A stretch of 64,000 bases of DNA from UBA6080 sp964607515. GTDB taxonomy: Bacteria > Fermentibacterota > Fermentibacteria > Fermentibacterales > JCC-6. Below the pieces are notes generated by a model. That model was not told where the DNA came from and did not search any database. It worked only from the letters and a program-made list of their open reading frames with translations. The DNA is taken from contig CAZSKU010000001.1 in assembly GCA_964607515.1 (NCBI GenBank), positions 1 through 64,000 on the forward strand. The letters run 5' to 3'. Shown here piece after piece: positions 8,473 to 16,757 of the stretch (the stretch's first letter is position 1; every line of letters starts with the position of its first letter). A program made the position numbers and the translations under genes.

Positions 8473-9603
8473 CTAGGTGTAGGGAGAAATCGCCCTGAGC
8501 TTCTCCACTATCCCCGAGAGAACCTCCACGGCGTAGTCCACCTCATCCACGGTGTTGTACCGCCCCAGGCTGAATCTCACGGCGCTGTTCGCCAGGTTGT
8601 GATCCAATCCCATGGCCATCAGAACGTGGCTGGGGTCCTTGCTGCCTGTGCTGCAGGCGGATCCCGAAGAGGCGTAGATTCCCCGGATGTCCAGCAGGGT
8701 AAGCACCGCTTCGCTCTCGATGCCGCGGAAAATCACCGTGGAAGTATTGGGCAGACGGGGGGAGGACTCCGCCATGATCATCGCCCCGGGACACATCTCC
8801 AGCACGCCCTTCTCGAACCTGTCAAGAAGCCGGGACACCGCCCTCTCATCCTTGAGGTGCTCCATCGCCAGAGCCGCTGCCCTGCCCATTCCAATGATTC
8901 CAGCGGCGTTGTAGGTTCCCGCCCGCATGCCCTTTTCCTGGTGTCCGCCGGTTATCAGCGGGGGCAGGGAAAACCCCCGCCTCAGGTACAGGGCTCCAAC
9001 CCCCTTGGGACCATGGAACTTGTGGGCGGAGAGGCTGAGCATATCCACCCCCAGCTCCTCCACGTTCACCGGAACCTTTCCCACGGCCTGAACCGCATCG
9101 GTATGGAAGGGAACGCCCGCCTCGTGAGCCGCCTCGGCGGCATCCTTCACGGGCATTAACGTTCCGGTCTCGTTGTTGGCGAACATGACGCTGGCCACCG
9201 AGGCGTCCCCCAGGGCTCCCCTGTAGGCTTTCATGTCCAGCATGCCGGAGGAGTCCACACCGATGATCCTGGCGGGGCCGCCCAGATGTCTTGCGGTTTC
9301 CAGCACAGCCGGGTGTTCCACCGCGGTGGTGACCACGGGGCCGCCTCTCAGGGCGGAGCATCCCCTGAGCGCCATGTTGTCACTTTCAGTCCCGCCGGAG
9401 GTGAAGACGATCTCCTCCGGCCGCGCGCCGATTGCCGCGGCCACCTGCTCCCGGGCGGCGGTCACCCTTTCCAGCACCGAGCTGCCGAAGGTGTGAAAGC
9501 TGGAGGGATTGCCGTACTCCTCCCGAAGGTACGGGAGCATCTCCTCCAGCACTTCCGGGGCCAGGGCCGTGGTGGCGTTGTTGTCCAGGTAGACCCTTCT
9601 CAT
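8473..9603 (-). CDS. iscS: Cysteine desulfurase
   Basis: A 376-residue PLP enzyme of the NifS/IscS family. It removes sulfur from cysteine as a persulfide and passes it to the scaffold for Fe-S cluster assembly. The opening YLDNNATT, the PLP lysine K195 (SLSAHKFHGPKG) and the active-site cysteine C317 (ASSGSACSTG) are present. The length is that of the shorter NifS-like group. I chose ATG 9603; an in-frame GTG at 9606 overlapping the iscU stop is an equal alternative. It is the third gene of iscR-iscU-iscS, touching iscU. Confidence 0.96.
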   Translation of the reverse strand: MRRVYLDNNATTALAPEVLEEMLPYLREEYGNPSSFHTFGSSVLERVTAAREQVAAAIGARPEEIVFTSGGTESDNMALRGCSALRGGPVVTTAVEHPAVLETARHLGGPARIIGVDSSGMLDMKAYRGALGDASVASVMFANNETGTLMPVKDAAEAAHEAGVPFHTDAVQAVGKVPVNVEELGVDMLSLSAHKFHGPKGVGALYLRRGFSLPPLITGGHQEKGMRAGTYNAAGIIGMGRAAALAMEHLKDERAVSRLLDRFEKGVLEMCPGAMIMAESSPRLPNTSTVIFRGIESEAVLTLLDIRGIYASSGSACSTGSKDPSHVLMAMGLDHNLANSAVRFSLGRYNTVDEVDYAVEVLSGIVEKLRAISPYT

Positions 9604-10154
9604 CACCGCACCCGGTTCACTCCGATGGGGCGGCCCGTCTTCTCCATCAGCAGGCGCTCCAGAGTTTCCGCTTCCCGGGCGCCTCCCCGGACCTGTACCC
9701 AGCGGGCATGCACCTTGAGCACCTCCAGGCCGTTCAGGCCGGGCAGCGCCTCCCTGACCGCGGCCTCCACCAGGTCCCTTTTCCGTCGGAAGTCCTTTAC
9801 CGCGGCCTTGAGGGCCTGCTGACCCATGACCGAACAGTGGTACTTCTCCGGGGGCATGCCCCCCAGGAACTGGGCGATCTGGCTGTTCTTCACCTTCAGG
9901 GCCTCTTCCAAAGGAAGACCCTTGACCATCTCGGTGAGCGCGGAAGCGCTGGCTATGGCCCCGGCGCAGCCGAAGGTGCGGAACCTGATGTCGCTTATCC
10001 TGTCATTCTCGTCTATCTCGATGTCCAGGTTCATGGCGTCCCCGCACTGGGGCGAACCCACCTCGGAATGGCCGTCGGGGTCTTCCAGGGTTCCCACGTT
10101 CCGGGGGTTCATGAAATGGTCCATCAGGACCTCGGTGTACTTCCACACGGTCAT
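9603..10154 (-). CDS. iscU: Fe-S cluster scaffold protein IscU/NifU-N type, with C-terminal extension
   Basis: A 183-residue scaffold on which IscS and iron build Fe-S clusters. The three conserved cysteines are C37 (PQCGDAMNLD), C63 (FGCAGAIASAS) and C107 (YHCSVMG). The usual GCGSAIASSS is changed to GCAGAIASAS. The IscU core ends near residue 130, and about 50 basic residues follow that are neither the NifU Fe-S domain nor anything I recognise. It overlaps the iscR stop by 4 bases and runs into iscS. Confidence 0.94.
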   Translation of the reverse strand: MTVWKYTEVLMDHFMNPRNVGTLEDPDGHSEVGSPQCGDAMNLDIEIDENDRISDIRFRTFGCAGAIASASALTEMVKGLPLEEALKVKNSQIAQFLGGMPPEKYHCSVMGQQALKAAVKDFRRKRDLVEAAVREALPGLNGLEVLKVHARWVQVRGGAREAETLERLLMEKTGRPIGVNRVR

Positions 10155-10597
10155 TCCTCCAGTTTCTCGAGCCGGCCGTAGAGAAGGTCCGCTATTGTGT
10201 GTCTCGAAAGGTAGTCAACGGTGAGCGCCCTGAGGTTGGCCCAGAGCCGCCTGGTTCTACAGATTTCGGTGCGCTCGCAGTCCTTGCTCTGGCACTCTTC
10301 CTCCTCGAAACCGGGCAGGACGCAGTTGGTCGGAAGGAAATCGTTTTCCAGAGCGCTTATCACCGAGAGCAGGGTGATACTGTCGGGCGGAGTTCCAAGA
10401 GAGTATCCTCCGCCCGGACCCCTTAGGCCCTTCACCATGCCGTTGTCTCTCAGCCTTATGAAGATCTGCTCCAGGTACCTGATGGGAATTCCCTCCTCTT
10501 CGGCGACCTTCGCAAGAGAGACGGGAGCCTCATCCTCCAGCGACGCCAGTCTCACCAGCGCCCTGAGTCCGTACCTGCTTCTGGTGGAAATCAGCAT
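10151..10597 (-). CDS. iscR: Rrf2-family regulator, IscR-like
   Basis: A 148-residue winged-helix regulator. The N-terminal helix-turn-helix and wing (1-70, with GGGYSLGTPP) are followed by cysteines C92, C102, C107 and C113, likely ligands for an Fe-S cluster as in IscR, which represses its own operon when the cluster is present. It is first in iscR-iscU-iscS, so autoregulation is the natural reading. The cysteine spacing differs from the E. coli C-X5-C-X5-C pattern. SD AGAAGG lies eight bases before the ATG. Confidence 0.93.
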   Translation of the reverse strand: MLISTRSRYGLRALVRLASLEDEAPVSLAKVAEEEGIPIRYLEQIFIRLRDNGMVKGLRGPGGGYSLGTPPDSITLLSVISALENDFLPTNCVLPGFEEEECQSKDCERTEICRTRRLWANLRALTVDYLSRHTIADLLYGRLEKLEE

Positions 10598-10640
10598 TGA
10601 AACCTTCTTCCGGTAGAAACACCCGGTCCCGTGGCGCCGC

Positions 10641-11147
10641 CTACTCCCTCAGCTTCCGCATGGCCAGCAGAACGGCGGCTATCACCACTCCGGCGGCCAG
10701 GATCATCAGCATCAGCCTGAAGGCCATGGGGAGTGATTCGTACTGGATGCCATCCCCCCGGAACGACAACTCCGCCGTCAGGGCGACCACGGCGGGATGG
10801 AAGTTGCCCCGGTTGCTCACCAGCAGCACGAAGTCGCCGAATCCCGGCAACGGTATCTCGAAGCCGCCCGTTCCCGTGGAAAGGATCTCCAGAGTGTCGG
10901 CCTCCCCTCCGGAGTTCCATCTCCGGAAATCCTCGAAGGTCAGCAGTATAAGCTCCACACGGGATGTGTCGGGACTGACCCGGATGTCTCCGGATATCAT
11001 GGCATCCTCCCCCTGGGCTTCCTGCACCCGGAAGCACACGTACCTGTACTCGCCTACGGATACGTCGAGGGTGTCTTCGAGAAGAGGCGCAGTCCCAGCC
11101 ATGACGGCGCATGCAGCCGCCGGCAGTGCCATCAGGAATTTCATCAT
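10641..11147 (-). CDS. Membrane-anchored extracytoplasmic protein, unknown
   Basis: A 168-residue protein starting at ATGATG at 11147. It has a signal peptide (MMKFLMALPAAACAVMAG), an extracytoplasmic beta-rich domain (about 20-130, LDVSVGEYRYVCFRV, DTSRVELILLTFEDF, GFGDFVLLVSNRG) and a C-terminal membrane helix (about 143-162) ending in RKLRE. This is a type I topology. The domain recalls GOLD-like beta sandwiches, but this is only a resemblance. No SD is visible; TATATAACGGGC directly precedes the ATG, suggesting a leaderless start. It follows the membrane protein at 11201 in the same direction. Confidence 0.65.
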   Translation of the reverse strand: MMKFLMALPAAACAVMAGTAPLLEDTLDVSVGEYRYVCFRVQEAQGEDAMISGDIRVSPDTSRVELILLTFEDFRRWNSGGEADTLEILSTGTGGFEIPLPGFGDFVLLVSNRGNFHPAVVALTAELSFRGDGIQYESLPMAFRLMLMILAAGVVIAAVLLAMRKLRE

Positions 11148-11200
11148 GCCCGTTATATACTTCCGTCCCGATGGATTGCACAATCCTGGGCTTCGGAGTT

Positions 11201-11956
11201 TCATGGACTGCCCCGGGACGGCCCCCTTCCCGGTACGCCGATTCCGGGCTGTTCCAGCTTCAGCAGAAGAAACACTCCGGTCAGGATGAGAAGGGCCGCC
11301 AACAACAGCGATCCCCAAAGGAAGACCGCCGTCAATACCGACGGGCTGAAGGAGCCGGCCAGCCTGGTGAGCGATCTGTTTGCTCCGCTGAGGGAGTTTT
11401 CCAGTTCAGATACGTCTTCCTGAAGGCTGTCCACACTGAAAGTGAGGGTGTCCAGGGATTCCCTCACCGCCAGAACCCGATTGGACAGCACCATGACCTC
11501 TTCCTCCAGGTCCTCCGTGTGGCCGTGGAGGGCATCGAGCTTCTCGGAGGTCTCCCCGAGGCGGTTGCCGGGTATCATGGGTCCGGCTACCCTGGCGATG
11601 CTTCTGAGATCGCCCGAGAGACCGGGAATCACATCCCTTATCCTCTCGAGGGTGTTTCCGGTCTGATCCAAAAGGCTCACCGTCTCGTCCAGGGCGGAGG
11701 AAGTCGCCCGAAGGGATGCGGATACTCCTCCGATGAGCCCCGATGAGCTTTCCACGCCGGATCTTACGTTTCCGGCTATTCCCTCGGCGCTCCTGAGGCT
11801 CTCGTCGGTGTAGTGCATGGTCCTGTGGAACGGCTCCAGAACCAGAAGCGACAGGAAAGCCACGGTGATGCCCATGGCGATGAAGAGAACCCCGAGGCCC
11901 CGCCCGAGGCTCACCGCCATCCTGTTGCGCAGATCCGGAAACGCTGTCGGGCCCAT
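11201..11956 (-). CDS. Membrane protein with long coiled-coil extracytoplasmic domain
   Basis: A 251-residue protein with one membrane helix near residues 20-42 and a second near 208-232, joined by about 165 residues of heptad-like helix (SGLIGGVSASLRATSSALDETVSLL, LEEEVMVLSNRVLAV, DSLQEDVSELENSLSG). The two-helix frame around a coiled coil recalls chemoreceptor sensor domains, but no signalling domain follows. The cytoplasmic tail is only about 20 residues. Function unknown. No SD is seen; TATAGATTCGTTCC abuts the ATG. Confidence 0.65.
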   Translation of the reverse strand: MGPTAFPDLRNRMAVSLGRGLGVLFIAMGITVAFLSLLVLEPFHRTMHYTDESLRSAEGIAGNVRSGVESSSGLIGGVSASLRATSSALDETVSLLDQTGNTLERIRDVIPGLSGDLRSIARVAGPMIPGNRLGETSEKLDALHGHTEDLEEEVMVLSNRVLAVRESLDTLTFSVDSLQEDVSELENSLSGANRSLTRLAGSFSPSVLTAVFLWGSLLLAALLILTGVFLLLKLEQPGIGVPGRGPSRGSP

Positions 11957-11983
11957 GGAACGAATCTATACCTACACCGTCAG

Positions 11984-12002
11984 GCCGGGGCAATTCCCCG
12001 GC
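11984..12002. promoter_or_regulatory. Small hairpin with pyrimidine-rich tail in a divergent gap
   Basis: GCCGGGG/CCCCGGC (7 bp) around CAATT, followed on the plus strand by GCACTTTCCTTTTCCC and more T/C-rich sequence. The shape is terminator-like on the plus strand, but no plus-strand gene precedes it. It could be an attenuator in the leader of the glycosyltransferase gene at 12085 or stop antisense transcription. Confidence 0.35.
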
Positions 12003-12084
12003 GCACTTTCCTTTTCCCTTTTACCGGGCTATTTTCCGCCCGTTTCCCGCATCGGCCACTATTTTCGCATTCGAACGGACGCGC

Positions 12085-13026
12085 ATGCAGAATCATCAGC
12101 CGAACGGTCTGTGCACGGTGGGCGTACTCCTGGTGAACTACCGGCAGTGGAGCCTTACCGAAAAGTGCGTGCGATCCCTTTTCGCCTCCCGGGGAGTAAG
12201 GGTTCTGGCCGGCCTGGTGGACAATAATTCTCCGGAAGCCGTTCCCGGGTGGGTCGAGAAGACACCGGGCCTGATCTTTCGCAGGAATACGGAGAACCTG
12301 GGGCTGACCGCCGGGAACAATCAGGCCTACGAAATGCTTTCACCTCTGTCTCCGGACTTCGTAATGGTGCTCAACAATGACACCGAGGTCGAGCCTGACG
12401 CCCTGGCCCGGCTGGCCGGTTTCCTAGCCTCGAATCCGCACGCCTGCGTCGCCGCTCCGGCGGTGACCTACGCCTCCCGGCCCGACCGGATATGGAGCGC
12501 AGGAGGAAAGTTCAGCCGCTGGAGGATGCGGCTGTTTCAGGTTTACCGTACCCTGTCCGACCTTCCGGATGAACCCGTTGAGATGAAACAGGTTACAGGT
12601 TGCGCCATGATGATGCCATGGAAGGACTTTGCCCGGGCGGGCATGCAGGACCCCGACCTGTTCGTGTACTACGAGGATACTGACCTCTGTTTCAGGGTGG
12701 AGCGGTTGGGCGGATCCATCCACCTGGTGCCCGGATCGGTGGTATTCCACCACGTTTCCATCAGTGTGGGGGGTGTTCTGTCGCCCTTTGCCATATACTT
12801 CACCCACAGAAACCGGGCGGTTGTGGCCCTGCGCCATCTCAGATCCCTGGAGAGGATTGCGTTTATTGTCTACTACGCTGCGGTTACCCTGGTGAAGACC
12901 ATGGCCTACCCGGTTCGCCGCCGAAGCGGCCTGGTCCGCTGGATGTGGCTCGGGATGGTTCACGGCCTGACCAACCGTCCAGGCCTTCGACCAGCCGGTC
13001 TTTTCCGCCGCGAGGAGTCCCGGTGA
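12085..13026 (+). CDS. Family 2 glycosyltransferase
   Basis: A 313-residue cytoplasmic-face glycosyltransferase of the rhamnosyltransferase (WbbL-like) GT2 group. The GT-A core shows VGVLLVNYRQW, the nucleotide-binding LVDNNSPE and the metal-binding VLNNDTEVEPDAL. The acceptor/catalytic region has CAMMMPWKDF and YYEDTDLCFRVERLG. A hydrophobic stretch near 265-285 may attach it to the membrane. The substrate cannot be told from sequence. It is coupled to the next GT2 gene by a 4-base overlap, so both probably act on one surface glycan. Confidence 0.9.
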   Translation: MQNHQPNGLCTVGVLLVNYRQWSLTEKCVRSLFASRGVRVLAGLVDNNSPEAVPGWVEKTPGLIFRRNTENLGLTAGNNQAYEMLSPLSPDFVMVLNNDTEVEPDALARLAGFLASNPHACVAAPAVTYASRPDRIWSAGGKFSRWRMRLFQVYRTLSDLPDEPVEMKQVTGCAMMMPWKDFARAGMQDPDLFVYYEDTDLCFRVERLGGSIHLVPGSVVFHHVSISVGGVLSPFAIYFTHRNRAVVALRHLRSLERIAFIVYYAAVTLVKTMAYPVRRRSGLVRWMWLGMVHGLTNRPGLRPAGLFRREESR

Positions 13027-14018
13027 AAGTCTCTGTCATCGTACCCAACTACAACGGTTTTGCGATTCTCGAGAAATGTCTCGAATCCCTCCTGTCACAT
13101 GATCCCCGGCCCGACCAGATCGTGGTGGTGGACAACGGCTCTTCGGATGGTTCACAGGAGAAGATCGCCGGGAGTTTCCCTTCGGTGGACCTGGTGTGTC
13201 TGGAAAGGAACACCGGATTCACCGGCGCCAATAATGCAGGGCTACGGGCATCGAGGGGGGACCTTCTGGTCCTTTTGAACAACGACTGCATAGTGGAGAG
13301 CGACTGGCTTGAGGGGCTCCTCGGAAGGATGGAGGACCCGGGCGTTGCCGCGGTCACCAGTTCCATGCGGAATATCGCCGACAGGAGCATCATGGACTCA
13401 GCCGGCGGAGAGATAGACTGGATGGGGTTTTCCAGGGATATCGGAAAAGGGGAGCCGGCCTCGGGATTCGACGAAATCCGGGACCTGCCCTTTCCCTGCG
13501 GTGGCGCGGTGATGGTCAGAAGACGCGCGCTGCCCGATTCGAGCAGAATATTCTGGCCTGAACTCTTCATCTACCAGGAAGACCTCGACCTGGGGTTCGA
13601 GCTGCTGAGAACCGGATGGAGGGTGGTCTACGAGCCTTCCGCCGTGGTGAGACACATGCACTCCGCTACCATGGGGCGCGGAAGCTTCCGAAAGGAATAC
13701 CACTGCACCAGAAACCGGTTTCTCGTGCTGAGGAAGCATTTCCGGCCGGAGGTGTTCAGAAGGCTTCTTCCCGTGATGCTTCACTGGCAAACCCTTTGGT
13801 TTCTGGCCAGCGCCGTCAGGGGTAGATTCGTTATGGCAAGGGCTCTTCTCAGGGGAACGAGGGACGGGCTTCGGTTGCCTGTGAGCGGATTCGAGGCGGG
13901 AATGTCCCTGTCGGAAGTATTCGCCAGGCATGCGACGGGCTACGATGACACATCCCCGGTCAAGCGCGGAATGTACGCCCGGGCTGAGAGGATCATTCGA
14001 ACAGGCATCAGGGGATGA
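13023..14018 (+). CDS. Family 2 glycosyltransferase
   Basis: A 331-residue GT2 enzyme starting at a GTG that overlaps the previous stop. Motifs: VSVIVPNYNGFAILEKCL, VVDNGSSDGS, LLNNDCIVESDWL, the glycine-rich FPCGGAVMVRRRAL and YQEDLDLGFELLRTGWR. It matches the product of the convergent gene at 14008-14985 segment by segment (for example IMDSAGGEIDWMGF against TMDSAGGGMDHLGY), so the two look like an inverted duplicate pair. The 3' ends overlap by 11 bases. Sugar donor and acceptor unknown. Confidence 0.92.
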   Translation: MKVSVIVPNYNGFAILEKCLESLLSHDPRPDQIVVVDNGSSDGSQEKIAGSFPSVDLVCLERNTGFTGANNAGLRASRGDLLVLLNNDCIVESDWLEGLLGRMEDPGVAAVTSSMRNIADRSIMDSAGGEIDWMGFSRDIGKGEPASGFDEIRDLPFPCGGAVMVRRRALPDSSRIFWPELFIYQEDLDLGFELLRTGWRVVYEPSAVVRHMHSATMGRGSFRKEYHCTRNRFLVLRKHFRPEVFRRLLPVMLHWQTLWFLASAVRGRFVMARALLRGTRDGLRLPVSGFEAGMSLSEVFARHATGYDDTSPVKRGMYARAERIIRTGIRG

Positions 14019-14985
14019 TCCGGCGGTAGACCCTTTCCCCGATACTTCGTCTCAGCGCGGTGCCGCCGGCGGGAGTCATGAACCGGGCAAGCAGCAGCCG
14101 GGCTGTCAGGGGATCTCCATAGGGAACCACCCCGCCGGTGAAGGCCTGCCGGAAACCGGCAAGGGAATTCCTGAAAGAGAAGATCCGGCCCCGGGCCAGA
14201 AGGTACCCCAGAAGCATGGCTTCCCAGGATGCCAGGATAGGGGCGATCCTTCGGAATTCCTTCCCCAGATGGCGTCTGAGAACCAGAATACGGTTCCTGG
14301 TGCAGTATCTGATCCTGGCGGGACTCGCCGTTCCTGCGGTGGCCGACATGGCGTGTTCCACCACGGCCGAGGGTTCGTAGACCACCCTGAATCCGTTTTT
14401 CCACAACCTGAAGCCCAGATCCGTATCCTCATTGTACAGGAAAAGCTTGTCCCAGAACACCGTTTTGCGGTCTTCCAGGGCGCTCCTTCTCAGAGCCATT
14501 GCACCGCCGCAGGGAGCCATGATCTCCGCCGCAACGGCCCATCGCCGGGCAGGTTCTCCCCGTCCCAGGTCGAAGGTGTATCCGAGGTGGTCCATTCCGC
14601 CCCCGGCGGAGTCCATGGTATCGAGGCCGCCCATCCGGCGCATGGAACTGGATACCGCTCCTACCGAAGGATCGTCCATGGGGGCCAGAAGGCTTTCCAG
14701 CCAACCCTGCGAAACCCGGGTGTCATTGTTCAGAAGGACGATGAACTCCGAGTCGCTTACAGCGGCGCCGGCGTTGTTCGCTCCGGTAAACCCCGTGTTC
14801 CTGCCGAGAAAAAGCCCCGTTACCATGGGCCAGTCAGTCCTGATGTACTCCTGCGAACCGTCGAAGGATCCGTTGTCCACTACCACCACCGAGGAAGGGA
14901 CGTCCACCTGGGGGAGAAGGGCCGACAGGCAGGTATTCAGCAGGTCTTTCCCGTTGTAATGGGCGATGATGATGGTGGCTCTCAT
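14008..14985 (-). CDS. Family 2 glycosyltransferase
   Basis: A 325-residue GT2 enzyme: MRATIIIAHYNGKDLLNTCL, VVVDNGSFDGS, VLLNNDTRVSQGWL, APCGGAMALRRSAL and YNEDTDLGFRLWKNGFR. The ATG at 14985 gives the standard GT2 opening, but the SD (GGAAGGGAG) is about 12 bases away; an in-frame ATG at 15030 would add 15 residues. It is close to its convergent neighbour in sequence and length. The C-terminal portion (about 250-325) is basic and hydrophobic and may lie on the membrane. Confidence 0.9.
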   Translation of the reverse strand: MRATIIIAHYNGKDLLNTCLSALLPQVDVPSSVVVVDNGSFDGSQEYIRTDWPMVTGLFLGRNTGFTGANNAGAAVSDSEFIVLLNNDTRVSQGWLESLLAPMDDPSVGAVSSSMRRMGGLDTMDSAGGGMDHLGYTFDLGRGEPARRWAVAAEIMAPCGGAMALRRSALEDRKTVFWDKLFLYNEDTDLGFRLWKNGFRVVYEPSAVVEHAMSATAGTASPARIRYCTRNRILVLRRHLGKEFRRIAPILASWEAMLLGYLLARGRIFSFRNSLAGFRQAFTGGVVPYGDPLTARLLLARFMTPAGGTALRRSIGERVYRRIIP

Positions 14986-15065
14986 CCTCTGGAGGTTCTC
15001 CCTTCCGGTTGCCCGCTTCCGGTGAAGCATACAGGATTCCCGTCCCCCCGGGTTAACCGGGGCCA

Positions 15066-15884
15066 ATGTATATTCCGGAAATGGAACAAAGCATTTTGAA
15101 AGGGCTTTCCATGGCTTGCCGGGAGGCGGGCGGGCTTATTCTGGACTACCGGGTGAAAGGGATCCGAACGGGTTCCAAAGCTGGGATGGAACTGGTCACC
15201 GACGCGGACACCGCTTCGGAGGAACTGCTGAAGAAGAGGCTTTTCTGCCTTCTTCCGGGGGTATCCTTCGTGGGCGAGGAAAGCTTCGGCGGTAGCCTTC
15301 CCGAACCGCCATTCTGGATAGCCGACCCCCTGGACGGCACCAACAACTTCGCCTTCGACTTCCCATTCTTCTGCGTCACCGCGGCCTTCGTCGACGCTTC
15401 TGGGCCGTTGTTCTGCTGCACTTTCGATCCCGTGAGAAACGAATCCTTCACCGCCTTCAGAGGGGCCGGCGCGCGGTTGAACGGGAACCCGGCGAACTGC
15501 TCCCGGGCCGGCAGCCTCTCGGAGGTTCTGGTGGCCACGGGCTTTCCCTACGACAGAAGTCCCGGCAACATCAACACCGATCTGGGTGTGCTGGAGTACT
15601 TCCTCGGCAGGGCCAGGGGAATCCGAAGGTCAGGGTCCGCGGCCCTGGACCTGGCTTACATCGCCTGCGGCCGTCTGGGAGGGTACTGGGAGCAGACCCT
15701 GAGGCCCTGGGACATGGCTGCGGGAGTTCTCCTGGTTCGGGAGGCCGGAGGAGTGGCCGGGGCTTATGAAGGAGGAGAATGGAGCCTTGATTCCCGGGGG
15801 GTGTGCGCCGCGGGAAACAGGCTCTGGAATCCGGTCAGGGAGGGAATTGAAACGGGGCGCCGGGGCGCCCCGTTCAGCCTTTGA
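15066..15884 (+). CDS. Inositol-monophosphatase-family phosphatase
   Basis: A 272-residue Mg-dependent sugar-phosphatase of the IMPase/FBPase/CysQ superfamily. The metal and catalytic motifs are complete: VTDADTASEELL, FVGEESFGG, WIADPLDGTNNF and the C-terminal LRPWDMAAGVLLVREAGG. The substrate could be inositol-1-phosphate, fructose-1,6-bisphosphate or PAP; the motifs do not decide. No SD is visible for ATG 15066. ATG 15081 sits six bases behind TATATT and may be the true, leaderless start. The C-terminal codons contain a terminator-like hairpin. Confidence 0.88.
   Translation: MYIPEMEQSILKGLSMACREAGGLILDYRVKGIRTGSKAGMELVTDADTASEELLKKRLFCLLPGVSFVGEESFGGSLPEPPFWIADPLDGTNNFAFDFPFFCVTAAFVDASGPLFCCTFDPVRNESFTAFRGAGARLNGNPANCSRAGSLSEVLVATGFPYDRSPGNINTDLGVLEYFLGRARGIRRSGSAALDLAYIACGRLGGYWEQTLRPWDMAAGVLLVREAGGVAGAYEGGEWSLDSRGVCAAGNRLWNPVREGIETGRRGAPFSL
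15851..15874. terminator. Bidirectional terminator-like hairpin
   Basis: A 10-bp perfect stem AACGGGGCGC/GCGCCCCGTT with a 4-base loop. It overlaps the end of the phosphatase gene and lies 14 bases past the stop of the convergent barrel gene at 15888. On the minus strand it is followed by a T-rich TCAATTCCCT. Confidence 0.6.
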
Positions 15885-15887
15885 TCA

Positions 15888-16577
15888 CTAGAACCCGAAG
15901 TTGACTCCGGCCTGGAAGATGTTGATGGCGTCGCCCGCTTCGTCTCCCATGGGCTTGGAGTAGTTGTACTCCCCGAAGAAGGAAATCGGCAGCATGGGGG
16001 GCTGAATGCTTATGCCCGCCACTCCCAGCATCGAGGGGTGGATGTGGTCGTAGGGGTCAATGGTGGTCGAGCCCTGGGTCTGCTGTTCAATGGCTGCAAG
16101 CATCGCGTCCGCGTCGCTGGCGGTGAAATGGACCCCGAAACCGCCCCCAAGGTAGGGCTTGAAGGCTGAGCCGCCCAGGGGAACCCCAAGTTTCAGCACG
16201 CTGGCCAGCCCCAGGTCGTGGTAGGTGGCCTCGTAGGTTCCATTAAAGACGCCCGGGTCGGACCATCCATACTCCGACTGAAGGTATTGAAGAAGTCCGT
16301 CGGGATTGCTGGAAAAATCTCCCCAGCCTTGATCCCTCGCGTAGTCCACCAGGAAGTCGGACATGATTATGTCGGCTTTGGACGAGGCGTAGGTCCCGCT
16401 GAACTCCAGGTCGAACGGACCCGCCAGGGGCAAGACCAACTGCCCCCCCAGGGCCGGTCCGTTGGTTTCCTGGCCGGTGAACGGGTTGTTCGTACCGTAG
16501 TAACCCGCCCTGACCCCGATCTTGGGGCCCGCCAACGCCAGACCCGCCGCGGCGAAAAGTACGAGAAGCTTTAGCAT
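15888..16577 (-). CDS. Outer-membrane beta-barrel protein
   Basis: A 229-residue protein starting at ATG 16577 behind SD AAAGGAGAA. The signal peptide MLKLLVLFAAAGLALAG is followed by GPKIGVRAGYYG, typical of small OMP_b-brl barrels, with alternating strands (FDLEFSGTYASS, LASVLKLGVPLGG, FKPYLGGGFGVHF, LPISFFGEYNYS) and the C-terminal INIFQAGVNFGF. A final aromatic residue is the usual signal for barrel insertion by BAM. The ligand or role is unknown. A promoter candidate lies just upstream and a hairpin just downstream, so it is probably monocistronic. Confidence 0.85.
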   Translation of the reverse strand: MLKLLVLFAAAGLALAGPKIGVRAGYYGTNNPFTGQETNGPALGGQLVLPLAGPFDLEFSGTYASSKADIIMSDFLVDYARDQGWGDFSSNPDGLLQYLQSEYGWSDPGVFNGTYEATYHDLGLASVLKLGVPLGGSAFKPYLGGGFGVHFTASDADAMLAAIEQQTQGSTTIDPYDHIHPSMLGVAGISIQPPMLPISFFGEYNYSKPMGDEAGDAINIFQAGVNFGF

Positions 16578-16596
16578 CGGTTCTCCTTTCGGGCTC

Positions 16597-16627
16597 AATA
16601 TATCTGAATACAGGGCTTCCGGGTCAA
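16597..16627 (-). promoter_or_regulatory. Promoter candidate for the barrel gene
   Basis: On the minus strand TTGACC (16627-16622) is followed by AGATAT (spacing 16) or TATATT (spacing 19). Transcription would begin about 10-20 bases before the SD of the gene starting at 16577. Confidence 0.45.
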
Positions 16628-16735
16628 CCGAGCCTCGACCGAACGGAACTTGACACAGGGTGGAACCTTGAAGATGTATAAAGATATTAAATACTGCACT
16701 CCATAATCCAGCACCGTTTTATATAAGTGATTCTG

Positions 16736-16741
16736 TATAAT
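16736..16741 (+). promoter_or_regulatory. Perfect -10 box just before the C25 peptidase gene
   Basis: TATAAT lies at 16736-16741, so a start seven bases on would leave only about ten bases of leader, cutting into the SD. No good -35 is 17 bases upstream. A second candidate is TTGACA at 16650-16655 with TATAAA at 16677-16682, but the 21-base spacing is long. The whole 16680-16742 stretch is AT-rich compared with its surroundings. Confidence 0.35.
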
Positions 16742-16757
16742 TATGAGAGGAGAAACC

